A stretch of DNA of 64,000 bases from an uncultured Isosphaeraceae bacterium (GTDB lineage Bacteria > Planctomycetota > Planctomycetia > Isosphaerales > Isosphaeraceae): assembly GCA_945957605.1 (NCBI GenBank), contig CAMFLR010000015.1, positions 62,001 to 126,000 of the forward strand, read 5' to 3'. Positions 14,100 to 23,040 of this stretch are shown piece by piece; the first letter of the stretch is position 1, and each line of letters begins with the position of its first letter. A program made the position numbers and the translations under genes. A model generated the notes under the pieces. That model was not told where the DNA came from. It saw only the letters and a list, made by a program, of their open reading frames with translations, and did no database searches.

Positions 14100-16766
14100 T
14101 CACTTCGATTTCGACGTCGATCCGCTCGCGGCGGGTTTCTTGTTGTAATCCTCGAACACGTTGTCGCGTTCGAGCGGCAATGCGAAGCCATCGGAAACGC
14201 GCGTCATGTACAGGCCGCGGCAGAGCCACCAGAACGTCGCCATCGCGTCCTCGGGTCCGAGATCCGCTTCAAGCGTTTTGTAATCCACTGCGCTCAGTTC
14301 CCAAGGTGTCTTCGTCAGCTTGCGAGCAAACGCGTACGCTCGCTGTTCCTTCGGCGGGAAGCTCGACCAATCATCGCTCGCGAGCCTGCGCGTCCGTTCG
14401 GCGACACCGTTTTTGTCGAGCCCCGCGACCTCGAGCAGCATCTCGCAATGTCCCATGCAGTAGTTGCAACGGATGCTCCGCGTTTGGATCCAGAAGAGAC
14501 TCTCTTCGAACACGCGATCCTGCGGGCGTTCAACCCACATCGTCCGCGTCGACACGCTCCAGGGCACTGCGAGTTCCGGCACATAGCCGTAACACACGAG
14601 GTTCCAGATGATCCGCGTCGGCCGTGCTGTGAATGCGGGCGGAAGATTCTTCTTCACCTCGTCCCACGTCGGAATCGACAGACGAGGCGTCCGCGCACGT
14701 TGCGTATCGAGCCGGGATTGAAGCGTTTCATACGTCAGCGTCGACCATTCGGGATCGCGGTCGACAACCGTCTCGCCTCCATTGAGCAACTTCGGCAATG
14801 CATTCTGTGGGGGCAAAATCGCAGCCTGCTGGAACGCCGAGGACGCAAATTTCACATCCACCGGCGCGAGCGGTCCGCACTCTTCAAGCGGGACCTTCAG
14901 GCCGTGAATAATCCGATCCTGAAAATTGCCGTAGGCCGCAAGCAGCACGATCGATGCCACCTTCTTGTCGCCGTATTTCGCTCGCACTCGCGCAAATAGC
15001 TCGTCATTGATCGTCGAGGCCGAAACCGTCAACTGGCGAGCCAGTTCAAGCGGATCGCGATCCTGTTCCGGCCACTGCGCGTGATCGCCCGTGAGGGTGC
15101 GAATTTCCGAACCGGCGCCAGCACGATCGAGATCGGCAAGCGCCGTCGCGGCTGAATAGGCCGAACGATTTGCTTGCGCAATCACATAACGCATCTTGGC
15201 GCGAAGTACGGGATCAAGCGGGCTCTTCACGCGATGAGCATAGTCGAGTTCGAGCATCGCGGCCGCGGTGCGCGGCATGTAGGTCGCAACAGCCTTCGCC
15301 CAGTTCGGCAATGGCTGCCCTGCTCCGTGCTCTACGCTCGGCAGCTTCTTCCAGCATTCGTCGTCGCTCATGAGTTTGACCACCGTCGCGCCGCTGGCAG
15401 AGGCACTCGTCGTCGCCGGCGGCTTGGTGTTGTAGTAGTCGTAAAAAACATTTTCGCTCTCGAGCTTGAGCTGGAAGCCGTTCGAGATGCGCGTCATGTA
15501 ATGATACCGGCACGCGTTCAGCATCACGATGACGGCGCGTTCGCGGCCGAAATCGTTTTTAAGCACTTTGAGATCATCCGGCCCAATTTCGCCCGGCGAC
15601 CGCGTCAGCTTCCTAGCAAACGCAAACGCGTGCTGCTCGGCAGGCGGGAAGCTCGACCAATCATCGCCAGCAAGCAACTTGCTGCGCTCGGCGATTTCCC
15701 CCTTATTCAGCCCAGCGACTTCCCAGTTCATCTCGCAGTGGCCCATGCAATACGGGCACATGATGGCGCGAGTTGTCACCCAGAACAGGCTAGAGCCAAA
15801 GATGCGATCGTACTTGCCGGTCGCTTCAGCCCCGGCCGTCCGCATGAAGTATTCGTACGGCACCGCGAGTTCCGGCGCGTATCCAAAAACAATGCGATAC
15901 CAAACGATATCGCTGGGCTTGCTGAACATTCCGACGGGGAGCTTGCTGGCGAATTCATCCCAAGCAGGAATCCGCAAACGCGTTGGTTTCTTGCGCTGAG
16001 ATTCGAGACGCGACTGCAGCATGTCGTAAGTGATTCGCGCCCACTCGGGATCGTCGGCCACCAAATCCTTGCCCGTGGGCGACGGAAGTGGCGTCTTCTG
16101 AAGCGGCGGTGGCGGGGTTGTCTTCACTACGAAAGACGCCGGCGCGAACGCCACTTCGAGCGGCGGTAGCGGACCTTCCGGCTCAACCTGCGCACCAAGG
16201 CAAATCAACACGCGATCTTGAAAGTTGGAATAAGCGAGCAAAAGAACCATCGACGCCGCGCGGTTTGGGCCGAAGTCCCTCACGAGCGTAGCGAACTCTT
16301 CGTCGGTCACACTGTCCGAATCAACCGACATCTTACGGGCAAACTCAAGCGCCGCTCGCTCTGATGCCGGCCAGCCGGGGTAGCCGTCCTGTGCCAAAGC
16401 GTCTAGCTTCGAGGCTTCAAGCCCCGCTCTCTTTGCATCGGCCGCGGCATAGGCCTCTGCATAAGCGGAATGATTCGCATGGGCCGAAACCCAGCGCATT
16501 GCCGCGCGAAGTTTGGGATCAACCGGGCTCTTCGTTCGCTGGGCATAATCAAGCTGCAAGAACGCAGCCGTACTCTTGGGCAAATCATTCGCCAGCATCC
16601 GCGCCCAGCTTGGCAACAGTTGCCCCGCTCCCTTTTCGGGACTGGGCAGGCGATTCCACGCCTCTTCGTTGCTCAGCATCGGTGCAAGTGCGTCGGCATT
16701 CGCAGGGCTAGATCCGAGGCATGTCACGATCGGAATCACGGCGATCAGCCTCATCGTTATGCGCAT
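14100..16766 (-). CDS. Exported 888-residue protein with duplicated AhpD/CMD-like domains
   Basis: An exported protein (signal peptide residues 1-25, ending SSPANA) made of two homologous halves of about 430 residues. Each half has an N-terminal AhpD-like helical domain without cysteines (YAQRTKSPVDPKLRAAMRWV; YAHRVKSPLDPVLRAKMRYV). This is followed by a domain with the redox motif CPYCMGHCEM (half 1) or CNYCMGHCEM (half 2), then DDWSSFPP and FARKLTR/KT. It resembles the carboxymuconolactone decarboxylase/AhpD fold, in which CxxC plus His supports peroxidase activity. Here His comes three residues after the second Cys rather than four as in AhpD. The likely location is periplasmic. It is encoded just upstream of the deiodinase-like gene. 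The two may form a thiol redox pair, which is inference from adjacency. Confidence 0.8.
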   Translation of the reverse strand: MRITMRLIAVIPIVTCLGSSPANADALAPMLSNEEAWNRLPSPEKGAGQLLPSWARMLANDLPKSTAAFLQLDYAQRTKSPVDPKLRAAMRWVSAHANHSAYAEAYAAADAKRAGLEASKLDALAQDGYPGWPASERAALEFARKMSVDSDSVTDEEFATLVRDFGPNRAASMVLLLAYSNFQDRVLICLGAQVEPEGPLPPLEVAFAPASFVVKTTPPPPLQKTPLPSPTGKDLVADDPEWARITYDMLQSRLESQRKKPTRLRIPAWDEFASKLPVGMFSKPSDIVWYRIVFGYAPELAVPYEYFMRTAGAEATGKYDRIFGSSLFWVTTRAIMCPYCMGHCEMNWEVAGLNKGEIAERSKLLAGDDWSSFPPAEQHAFAFARKLTRSPGEIGPDDLKVLKNDFGRERAVIVMLNACRYHYMTRISNGFQLKLESENVFYDYYNTKPPATTSASASGATVVKLMSDDECWKKLPSVEHGAGQPLPNWAKAVATYMPRTAAAMLELDYAHRVKSPLDPVLRAKMRYVIAQANRSAYSAATALADLDRAGAGSEIRTLTGDHAQWPEQDRDPLELARQLTVSASTINDELFARVRAKYGDKKVASIVLLAAYGNFQDRIIHGLKVPLEECGPLAPVDVKFASSAFQQAAILPPQNALPKLLNGGETVVDRDPEWSTLTYETLQSRLDTQRARTPRLSIPTWDEVKKNLPPAFTARPTRIIWNLVCYGYVPELAVPWSVSTRTMWVERPQDRVFEESLFWIQTRSIRCNYCMGHCEMLLEVAGLDKNGVAERTRRLASDDWSSFPPKEQRAYAFARKLTKTPWELSAVDYKTLEADLGPEDAMATFWWLCRGLYMTRVSDGFALPLERDNVFEDYNKKPAASGSTSKSK

Positions 16767-16857
16767 GGAGATGTCAACCTGTGTGATTTGGATCGATTGT
16801 AAACTGAACGGCCACGCGGCTGGGAGCAGGTCCCAACCACGCGGCGGTCACGTCGTT

Positions 16858-17274
16858 TTATTTCTTGAAGTCGCGGAACACCGTGACGGCCGGACTGGTC
16901 GTCACCAGGTAGCTCACCGACTTCTTGGTCTCTTTCCCCTTGCTGCGCACCGTCAACTTGACGGGCACGCGCAGGTTGGCGTCGATCGGCGTCCCTTCGC
17001 CCGCAACTTCGTAGTCCACAAGCGAAGCGCCAGCCAACCAGTCGAAATCCTGGGCTGTGATCGCCGGTGAACCGGTCTTGAGGCTGTCAATCGACTCACC
17101 CTTTTTCCAGGTGTCGAGCACCGCCTTGAGATATTCGCGTGCACGGTCTGAGTCGACTGGGTTCGGGCTGCCGCCGCCTCCGCCGCAACCGTACAGCAGA
17201 GGCAAGGCGAGCGTCACCGCAAGTACGGCCGCGCAGGCGTTGATTCGACGACGAAGCATATCTGCAATTCCCAT
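16858..17274 (-). CDS. Small lipoprotein following a DUF1559 gene
   Basis: A 138-residue predicted lipoprotein. Basic residues (RRR) are followed by a hydrophobic stretch (AAVLAVTLALPLLYGC), a lipobox Cys and a Gly run, then a soluble domain of about 105 residues with mixed charge. Planctomycete DUF1559 genes are often followed by such a lipoprotein, and here it starts about 18 bases after the stop of the DUF1559 gene. I prefer ATG 17274, which places AAGGGTGA at a normal distance. GTG 17286 adds four residues but lies on top of that site. Function is unknown; an accessory role for the pilin-like protein is inferred only from this pairing. Confidence 0.78.
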   Translation of the reverse strand: MGIADMLRRRINACAAVLAVTLALPLLYGCGGGGGSPNPVDSDRAREYLKAVLDTWKKGESIDSLKTGSPAITAQDFDWLAGASLVDYEVAGEGTPIDANLRVPVKLTVRSKGKETKKSVSYLVTTSPAVTVFRDFKK

Positions 17275-17292
17275 GGCGAACTTCACCCTTAA

Positions 17293-18249
17293 TCAATAAG
17301 CATCCGCGCTGATGACTTCGCCACCGGAAATCGTTCCGAGCGCACGCCAGACCGGCGTGTTGATCGTGTTCTTGATGAACTTCACCGAGCCGTCGCCAGC
17401 CAGCAAATTCACCCCGCCAGGATGCCGACTGCTCGGCGGCATCACCGCGCGAAGGGCGGTGAAGAAGCCACACGACCGCGTGTTCGGCGGCATCACGTGC
17501 TGGAAAATATGCTGACCCAGAATCCACGGCGCTCCCATGAAGAGTGGGAACTGGTTCGACAAATTCGTGGTGTCAACGGCGTTGCACATCGTGACTGCGT
17601 CATCAACAGTCGTCGGAGCGGCGGGCGAGAAGAAGACGTCGCTCGCGATCGAGACCACTGCGTTGTTGCCGTCGGCCATAACGCGTTCGCTGAAGAAACC
17701 AGTGTTCGACAGGCCGTCGGTAACCGCTGCAAACCGCGTGGAGCTATTCCCCCAGAACACGCCGTTCGGGTTGGGCAAGCCGGCGTTCGGACCACTCGCC
17801 TGCTGCCAGACAATCCAACTTCCCATGTCGGCCATGTAGTTCGTCTGGCCGCCCAGGTTCGGGCTCGGGTTCGGCAGGTCCGACGGGCAAATGAACGTGC
17901 TTACCGTCGTCATCAAGATTGTTGTGTTGGTCGGGTCGTTGTAGGGGAGCGAGAAGTTGATCGCGTTGAAAAGCGTCGACTTCTCCATCTGCCCGAGCAT
18001 CATGGTGAGCGCGGAGAATTCGGTCGTCGGATAGACGAGATAAGCCCCCGGCATCGCGCCGACTGCGTTCTCATAATTGTGAATGGCGATGCCGATTTGC
18101 TTGAGATTGTTCACGCATTGCGACCGCCGGGCCGCCTCGCGTGCCGCCTGGACTGCAGGCAACAAGAGCGCGATTAAAACCGCGATGATGGCGATGACAA
18201 CGAGCAATTCAATCAGCGTAAACGCGCGGCGATATGAACAAGAACGCAT
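17293..18249 (-). CDS. DUF1559 pilin-like protein with type IV prepilin N-terminus
   Basis: A 318-residue planctomycete-type DUF1559 (SBP_bac_10-like) protein. The N-terminus is a class III prepilin signal: basic leader [10 protein letters not shown] then [20 protein letters not shown], cleaved before the Phe or Thr by a prepilin peptidase. This is followed by the invariant [20 protein letters not shown]. The middle has the family's [14 protein letters not shown] motif, and the C-terminus has [19 protein letters not shown]. These proteins occur in many copies per planctomycete genome and are thought to be minor pilin or pseudopilin-like surface components. ATG 18249 has GGGAG 8 bases upstream. 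The longer frame to 18315 would put 22 residues before the prepilin signal. Confidence 0.93.
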   Translation of the reverse strand: MRSCSYRRAFTLIELLVVIAIIAVLIALLLPAVQAAREAARRSQCVNNLKQIGIAIHNYENAVGAMPGAYLVYPTTEFSALTMMLGQMEKSTLFNAINFSLPYNDPTNTTILMTTVSTFICPSDLPNPSPNLGGQTNYMADMGSWIVWQQASGPNAGLPNPNGVFWGNSSTRFAAVTDGLSNTGFFSERVMADGNNAVVSIASDVFFSPAAPTTVDDAVTMCNAVDTTNLSNQFPLFMGAPWILGQHIFQHVMPPNTRSCGFFTALRAVMPPSSRHPGGVNLLAGDGSVKFIKNTINTPVWRALGTISGGEVISADAY

Positions 18250-18490
18250 TGCATTCGCTCCCAAAGCGAAAATCAGTTTATAAAATGACGTGAATAATTC
18301 CGAATCCAACTTCAACCGTGGGCGCGCAATCGCACACCAGGAACTCCGCGTATTCGAAACGCGCAGCCCTATACGGCAGGTCGAAGCGAAAACTCAGAAA
18401 ATGACGGCCAGCGTGTAGCGCAAAGCTCCCCAGTTGGGCGCATTACGCACGTCGGCGCAGAGACAATACAGCGTCGTTAAGACAGCGAGC

Positions 18491-18922
18491 TTATGACAGA
18501 ATCAAGCGGGGCGGATGGAAGATCGAGGCAGGACGAACAGACGGGCGGCAGTCGACTTCATCTGCCAGCAGGGCAAATGATTTCGGCTCAGGCACGCGAA
18601 GCCCAAGGTGCCATAGCGTTCCCTGTTCGCTCGCATTGGGCGCGAGCGGTTGAGAGACGGGAGCCGGCGTGGCAGGATTTCCCGAGCAAAACGCCCCCGT
18701 ACAGGGCTTGGGGAGTTGGCTAGTCGTCTTGAGCGGTGGGTCGACCATTCTGATCGATTCCAGCAACTCCAGTTCGAGGCTAGAACTCGATTGCAGACTG
18801 ATGTAGTGAGCCGAGCACCCTGCCTTCGCAGTCGACGGCGCGCACAGCCACGAGGCAAGAAGCACGGTGAGTGCTCCCCCCCAGGCTCGCCATCGAATGC
18901 TAAACGGTGCTCGTTTCATCAT
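18491..18922 (-). CDS. Small secreted protein, planctomycete-type hypothetical
   Basis: A 143-residue protein with a signal peptide (RWRAWGGALTVLLASWLCAPSTAKAG; predicted cleavage after AKA) and a short mature chain. The mature chain contains CSAHYIS, then a Pro-rich segment PKPCTGAFCSGNPATPAPVSQP. Similar small secreted proteins with a PC-x-G-x-x-CS segment occur in planctomycetes, in my recollection, without a known role. The start could be either of two adjacent ATG codons (18922 or 18919). The C-terminal 45 residues look irregular, so the 3' end may have drifted. Confidence 0.55.
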   Translation of the reverse strand: MMKRAPFSIRWRAWGGALTVLLASWLCAPSTAKAGCSAHYISLQSSSSLELELLESIRMVDPPLKTTSQLPKPCTGAFCSGNPATPAPVSQPLAPNASEQGTLWHLGLRVPEPKSFALLADEVDCRPSVRPASIFHPPRLILS

Positions 18923-19327
18923 CTCTCTTTTAAAGTGCAGCCGAACCCCAGCCCAGATTGCTGGCCGCGGACGATCGCATCAATTTTCAAGAGGATCGAT
19001 CCGGAGAGAGGAGGCAAGCGCACGCTCTACACGTCGAACAACTCGCATCGATTCGTCATATCGCGGCAACTTCGGCACCGCAGGATGCAACTCATCATCG
19101 CTTGTCAATTCACGGTATCCCGCGCAGCCTTTAAGCTAACCCGAGCCCACCTCATCTGCAAGGTGTTTCGGATTCTGATTCATTCCAGCAACGCCGGTTG
19201 GACACACAGCGTCACTTATCACGCACCGCAAATCAGCCGACTTGCATCTCGCACAAACAAATGAGCCCCTGCCTCATGAACGTGATGAGGACAGGAGCCC
19301 AAGTCTGCATGTCTTGCTGGACGCCAG
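18923..19327. other. Intergenic region between the small secreted protein and the Mur ligase paralogue
   Basis: About 400 bases with no credible reading frame. The only structure I see is the hairpin at 19263-19300 next to the end of the Mur ligase paralogue. The promoter of the minus-strand secreted protein gene should lie in the first 150 bases, but I recognise no boxes. Confidence 0.4.
19263..19300 (-). terminator. Terminator of the Mur ligase paralogue
   Basis: CCTCAT (19272-19277) pairs with ATGAGG (19285-19290), and the stem continues with CCTG/CAGG and GC pairs across two bulges. On the minus strand it is followed by TTTGTTTG. It begins 28 bases after the stop of the gene that ends at 19328. 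Confidence 0.55.
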
Positions 19328-20848
19328 TCAGGCAGAGTCGCGCTTGATCTCGTTCGTGCGGATGATTCGCAAGAACCGAGCGGCAACTGCGCGATCGTCG
19401 AACGGAATCACGCGATCGGCGAGAATCTCAAACGCATTGCGCCCCTTGCCCGCGATTAACACCGCGTCACCTGGTGTCGCAATCGCAATCGCAGTTTCAA
19501 TTGCGCGACGACGGTCGCCATCAAGCCGAATATGTTCGGCCCAGTCAGTCGCTCCGTGCATCTGGTCGAGGATCTGTGCAACATCCTCGCCACGCGGATT
19601 GTCTGACGTAAACACAACAACGTCTGCGCCGTCGTGTGCGGCCTTCGCGAGTGCCTGACGGTCGTTACGATCGCCGTAGCCTTCGGCACCAATCACGCAA
19701 ATCAGCTTGCCGTCGATGCCAGCACGCGTTTGCTCGATTGCAGCGGTCAGTTCTTCGACCGAACGGGCGGCGTCAATCCGAACCTCGAACGCCTGCCCTT
19801 CCTCGACGCGTTCAAAACGCCCGGGAATCCCTTCGACTGCCTCGAGTCCCTTGATAATCGTCTCGAGTGCAATGCCGCGATGGAACGCATACGCGACTGC
19901 ACAAAGTGCGGCTTGAATCGCCTCGATCCCGCCGAGACGCAACGTGATCATCGCGTCGACGCCTTCTGAGATCAGGCGGAATCGTGAGCGATTCGCTTCG
20001 TACCACTCAACCTCGGCCACAAAATCGGCAGGTTTGTTGATTCCGATCGAAATCCGCCGCGCATCGAGATTCACTGCGCCCAGGATCTCCGAATCAGGAT
20101 CATCCTGATTCACAATCACGATCCCCTGTGGCTTTACGCAACGAAGGAGTCGCGCATACGCTCGCCGACGCTCAACAAGAGCGTCCGCATCCTCGTCGGA
20201 CGCCTCGCGGACGCACGGCACGATCGCCGCACCGAGACTGAGGCCGTCGGCGATGCCTGTCGATTCGAGCGTCGCCTGCGACACCTCAACGAGGGCGCCC
20301 ACGCAGTTGCGTTTGAGCATTCCCGCGAGCATGTTTGAGAGAGAGCCAGCGTCTGTAAGACCGGCTCCCATCGGCCGCACCGCGTGACCATCAGACCAGC
20401 CGTGCGGTCCTACCTGACCGAACCGCTCGCCCTGGACGTTGCAAATCGCATGAATCAGCAACGTTACAAGCTGCGCCTCGCGGCCACCCGCAACGCCGAC
20501 GACATCGAGCCGAGTCGAAGGATCGCCCGCAAGCGCATGGCAGAGCCGGGAATAGGCGGAACGGGTCGAGGGAACGAGAATTTGGCGAGGAATTTCGGGG
20601 TGAGGCCGATCGACGATAACCGCCGTGGCCCCTTGCGCCAGAGCCCGAGCGACGAGGGTGTTACCCTGCGATTCATCGTCGCCAATCGCGACGAAAACCT
20701 GCCCCGGCTTGAGTTTACCAGCGTCGGCCGAACAGCCGGAAACTTCTAGGTCGCGCCCGCCAACAAACGTGGCTTCGGGCAACAACCGCCTCAAACTCAC
20801 TGAAGGCGACGCCTTCTGCGGCGAACGATCGACAAACCAGCGCACCAT
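19328..20848 (-). CDS. MurE-like Mur ligase paralogue with lost catalytic motifs (probably inactive)
   Basis: A 506-residue protein with the three-domain layout of MurE. MurE is the ligase that adds the third amino acid to UDP-MurNAc-dipeptide in the cytosol. Retained signs of descent are the N-terminal domain ending GQVFVAIGDDESQG, VNQDDPDSEIL, PGRFERVEEG, and SDNPRGEDVAQIL (the DNPR motif that reads diaminopimelate in active MurE). The ATP-binding loop GTNGKTT is replaced by GGREAQL near residue 124, with no Lys. The substrate motif SSH is VSQ, the DYAHTPD motif is DAARSVE, and AGKGHE is AGKGRN. ATP use is therefore unlikely. ATG 20848 has AAGGAGG 8 bases upstream. Despite these losses the frame is intact, so the protein is presumably under selection, perhaps as a binding or regulatory protein. 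Confidence 0.82.
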   Translation of the reverse strand: MVRWFVDRSPQKASPSVSLRRLLPEATFVGGRDLEVSGCSADAGKLKPGQVFVAIGDDESQGNTLVARALAQGATAVIVDRPHPEIPRQILVPSTRSAYSRLCHALAGDPSTRLDVVGVAGGREAQLVTLLIHAICNVQGERFGQVGPHGWSDGHAVRPMGAGLTDAGSLSNMLAGMLKRNCVGALVEVSQATLESTGIADGLSLGAAIVPCVREASDEDADALVERRRAYARLLRCVKPQGIVIVNQDDPDSEILGAVNLDARRISIGINKPADFVAEVEWYEANRSRFRLISEGVDAMITLRLGGIEAIQAALCAVAYAFHRGIALETIIKGLEAVEGIPGRFERVEEGQAFEVRIDAARSVEELTAAIEQTRAGIDGKLICVIGAEGYGDRNDRQALAKAAHDGADVVVFTSDNPRGEDVAQILDQMHGATDWAEHIRLDGDRRRAIETAIAIATPGDAVLIAGKGRNAFEILADRVIPFDDRAVAARFLRIIRTNEIKRDSA

Positions 20849-21033
20849 GGTGAGGGCCTCCTTGCCGCAAACTCTTTGGTGATCACAACGCATTTCGCGT
20901 GAGAGAACGACGTCGATGCATCCTGTCGCGTCGCGATCCGCAGCAATCTCTGGGCGCGAGAGTGCCGCGGATCGTCATTCTGCTTCGCCTTCGAAAAAAA
21001 GGCAATGCCAGTCGCCGCGATGCTCAAATCGAC

Positions 21034-22986
21034 TCAATGGCAACAGCTCATCTTCTTGCTCGAAGGCGGAATGTCGTTCGCCGGATTCTTCGTGAAAAAG
21101 CCCGAAGGCTTGAGCATGAAGCCAATATAAGCAGTTGGCATCACTGGATAATCTTCCGGCCTTGGAATGTGCGTGTGACCAAACGTGTACCAGAAAACGA
21201 CGTCGGTGTTCTCCGTCGAGCGATCTGCCTCGGTCCACGCGTTCAAACCCGCTCCGCCCGACGATTGGTTGGGATAATCCCCTGCGCCATACCGTTCGGT
21301 GGTGTCATAAGGCGTGACCCAAACGTGGTTCTCAACAAACCCCGCACGCTTGCGCCACCAGGCGTTCGGCGACGCGAACGGCACGGAATTGTCTCCTGGG
21401 AAGAAGCGATATCCGACCGGCTCGCCAACATGATTGAGCTTCGCCGGATTGACGATCTTCCACGTCCGGGCCGACTCGATGTTCAGCTTGCCTCGCGCTT
21501 GTTTTTCAGTCGCCAGCGGCGTGGCCTGAACGTGAAACGCGTTCTCGAACGGATTCGCAACATCAAGCGGATCGGCCACCACATCGAGCCGTTGAACCGT
21601 GTTTGGCATCCCATCGAGGTCGAAGTCGAGCCGCATGTTGAAGAAGTGCTGATGATTAGGCGCGTAAAGCTGCGGAGAAACCAGCACGCCATGCTTCGGC
21701 TTCTCGCCCGGCTGATACGCTCCTAGTGAAAGGATACCAGTCAGCTTGATCTCGAACTGGATCGATCCGTCCTGATATAAATACCAAAAGAAACCGTACT
21801 CGTAATTCTCGACCGTAGAAACCGACGACACGACCAGCCTGCGCGAGCGCCTGACCTCCGGCGCATTCGGCAATCGGCGATCGGTGTGCTTCCAGAGAAT
21901 GCCGTAATCTTCCTCGTGCATGCAAACCGCGTTTTTGACCGTAAACGGATTACCCCTACTGTCGCACAAATGAGCGTCGAAGTATCGAATCAGGCCGAGG
22001 CAGTCGCAACCAAGCACCAGGCTATTCGCGCACATCCCCATCCCATATTCGCCGACATCGAACGCATTCTTCCTGCGCTGGGAGGGCGTGGGATCGCCAT
22101 ACGGCACAACCATTTCTGTAAGCGACGCCCGATAAAGCACCGAACGTTCCTGGCCATCGTCGTCATAGCGCAGGTGATGAAGCGTCAAGCCTTCGCGGGC
22201 ATTGAAGCCGATCACAAACTTCCACTTCTGCCACGCCACCTGATAGCCATCAACCTCGAAACTCGGCCCATCCGGCTGAGCGATTTCGAGCGGCTTGATG
22301 TCGGTGCGAAACGTGTCGATCCGCTCGGCCGAGTAGTTGCAATCGCCCGGCGGAATCGGCCAATGACCGTGATCGTCGATGCGAATCACTTCCATCTTGT
22401 TCAAATCAACTACCGGCCGCAGCCCTTCAATGGGCCGAACGTAACCGTTGTCGGTGGGATCGGTCCGCAGGAAGCAAAGTGGCCGCGCGAGGCGCCTGGA
22501 GCTGTCTTCCGGATCGCCGTAATTGCCGGCGCTCCAGATATCGACCATCACCAAACTCGTGTCGTCAACGCCCGTGTGCTCCTTCAATTTCGCCTTGAAT
22601 TCAGGACTGCGCAACACGGCCTGCTCGCATTCCTCCTGCTCGTCGATCGTCATCGTCGGCTGCACGCCGGGGATGTGCTTCCACGAGGTCAGCGTGCCTT
22701 CGGTGATCGAAAGGCTCGCCTCGTAACACGCGTTCAACGCATTGTCGAATAGAACCGCGTTCGCCTCGCGCGGCAATTCAGCAAACCCACCCGACTCATG
22801 AACCAGCGCCTTGTCGGGTTCCTTGAGCGATATCGACACGAAGCGCGTGGTCGGCGTGACTTTCCCTTCACGCTTGAGAATCAGGACCGCCGCGTTCACT
22901 TCGTCCGCAGTGAGCGGTTCGAGCGCGTGCCGGCCCGTGCTCGTCGGATGGCCGTTGAGCGGAGTGATGTTCACGAGTGTGGACAT
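21034..22986 (-). CDS. Copper amine oxidase (primary-amine oxidase)
   Basis: A 650-residue copper/topaquinone enzyme that oxidises primary amines to aldehydes, releasing ammonia and hydrogen peroxide. The cofactor precursor Tyr is in STVENYEYGFFW (consensus NYD/EY). Copper ligands are the His pair in NHQHFFNMRLDFDLDG and a third His in FGHTHIPRPEDYPVMP. The catalytic base Asp region VGEYGMGM is also present. Length fits the bacterial/fungal family. There is no signal peptide (MSTLVNITPLNGHP), so a cytosolic location is suggested, unlike the periplasmic enterobacterial TynA. The short C-terminal tail ends MSCCH, with a vicinal Cys pair. ATG 22986 is preceded by GGGAGAGA, which is part of a long hairpin described separately. 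Confidence 0.95.
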   Translation of the reverse strand: MSTLVNITPLNGHPTSTGRHALEPLTADEVNAAVLILKREGKVTPTTRFVSISLKEPDKALVHESGGFAELPREANAVLFDNALNACYEASLSITEGTLTSWKHIPGVQPTMTIDEQEECEQAVLRSPEFKAKLKEHTGVDDTSLVMVDIWSAGNYGDPEDSSRRLARPLCFLRTDPTDNGYVRPIEGLRPVVDLNKMEVIRIDDHGHWPIPPGDCNYSAERIDTFRTDIKPLEIAQPDGPSFEVDGYQVAWQKWKFVIGFNAREGLTLHHLRYDDDGQERSVLYRASLTEMVVPYGDPTPSQRRKNAFDVGEYGMGMCANSLVLGCDCLGLIRYFDAHLCDSRGNPFTVKNAVCMHEEDYGILWKHTDRRLPNAPEVRRSRRLVVSSVSTVENYEYGFFWYLYQDGSIQFEIKLTGILSLGAYQPGEKPKHGVLVSPQLYAPNHQHFFNMRLDFDLDGMPNTVQRLDVVADPLDVANPFENAFHVQATPLATEKQARGKLNIESARTWKIVNPAKLNHVGEPVGYRFFPGDNSVPFASPNAWWRKRAGFVENHVWVTPYDTTERYGAGDYPNQSSGGAGLNAWTEADRSTENTDVVFWYTFGHTHIPRPEDYPVMPTAYIGFMLKPSGFFTKNPANDIPPSSKKMSCCH

Positions 22987-22991
22987 GGATT

Positions 22992-23040
22992 TCTCTCCCG
23001 GAATCCAATGGAAGAACGACGCCACGTTCGCCGGGAGAGA
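22992..23040 (-). promoter_or_regulatory. Hairpin sequestering the ribosome-binding site of the amine oxidase gene
   Basis: TCTCTCCCGG (22992-23001) and CCGGGAGAGA (23031-23040) are a perfect 10-bp inverted repeat with a 29-base loop. In the minus-strand mRNA the second arm is the amine oxidase ribosome-binding site (GGGAGAGA), ending 5 bases before the ATG. Pairing would hide it. This is a structural prediction; the trigger is unknown. Confidence 0.5.

Noticed and set aside
14058-14999. Plus-strand frame of 313 codons opposite the AhpD-like gene
   Set aside because: Antisense to a protein with clear repeated CxxC domains; its own translation has no protein-like features.
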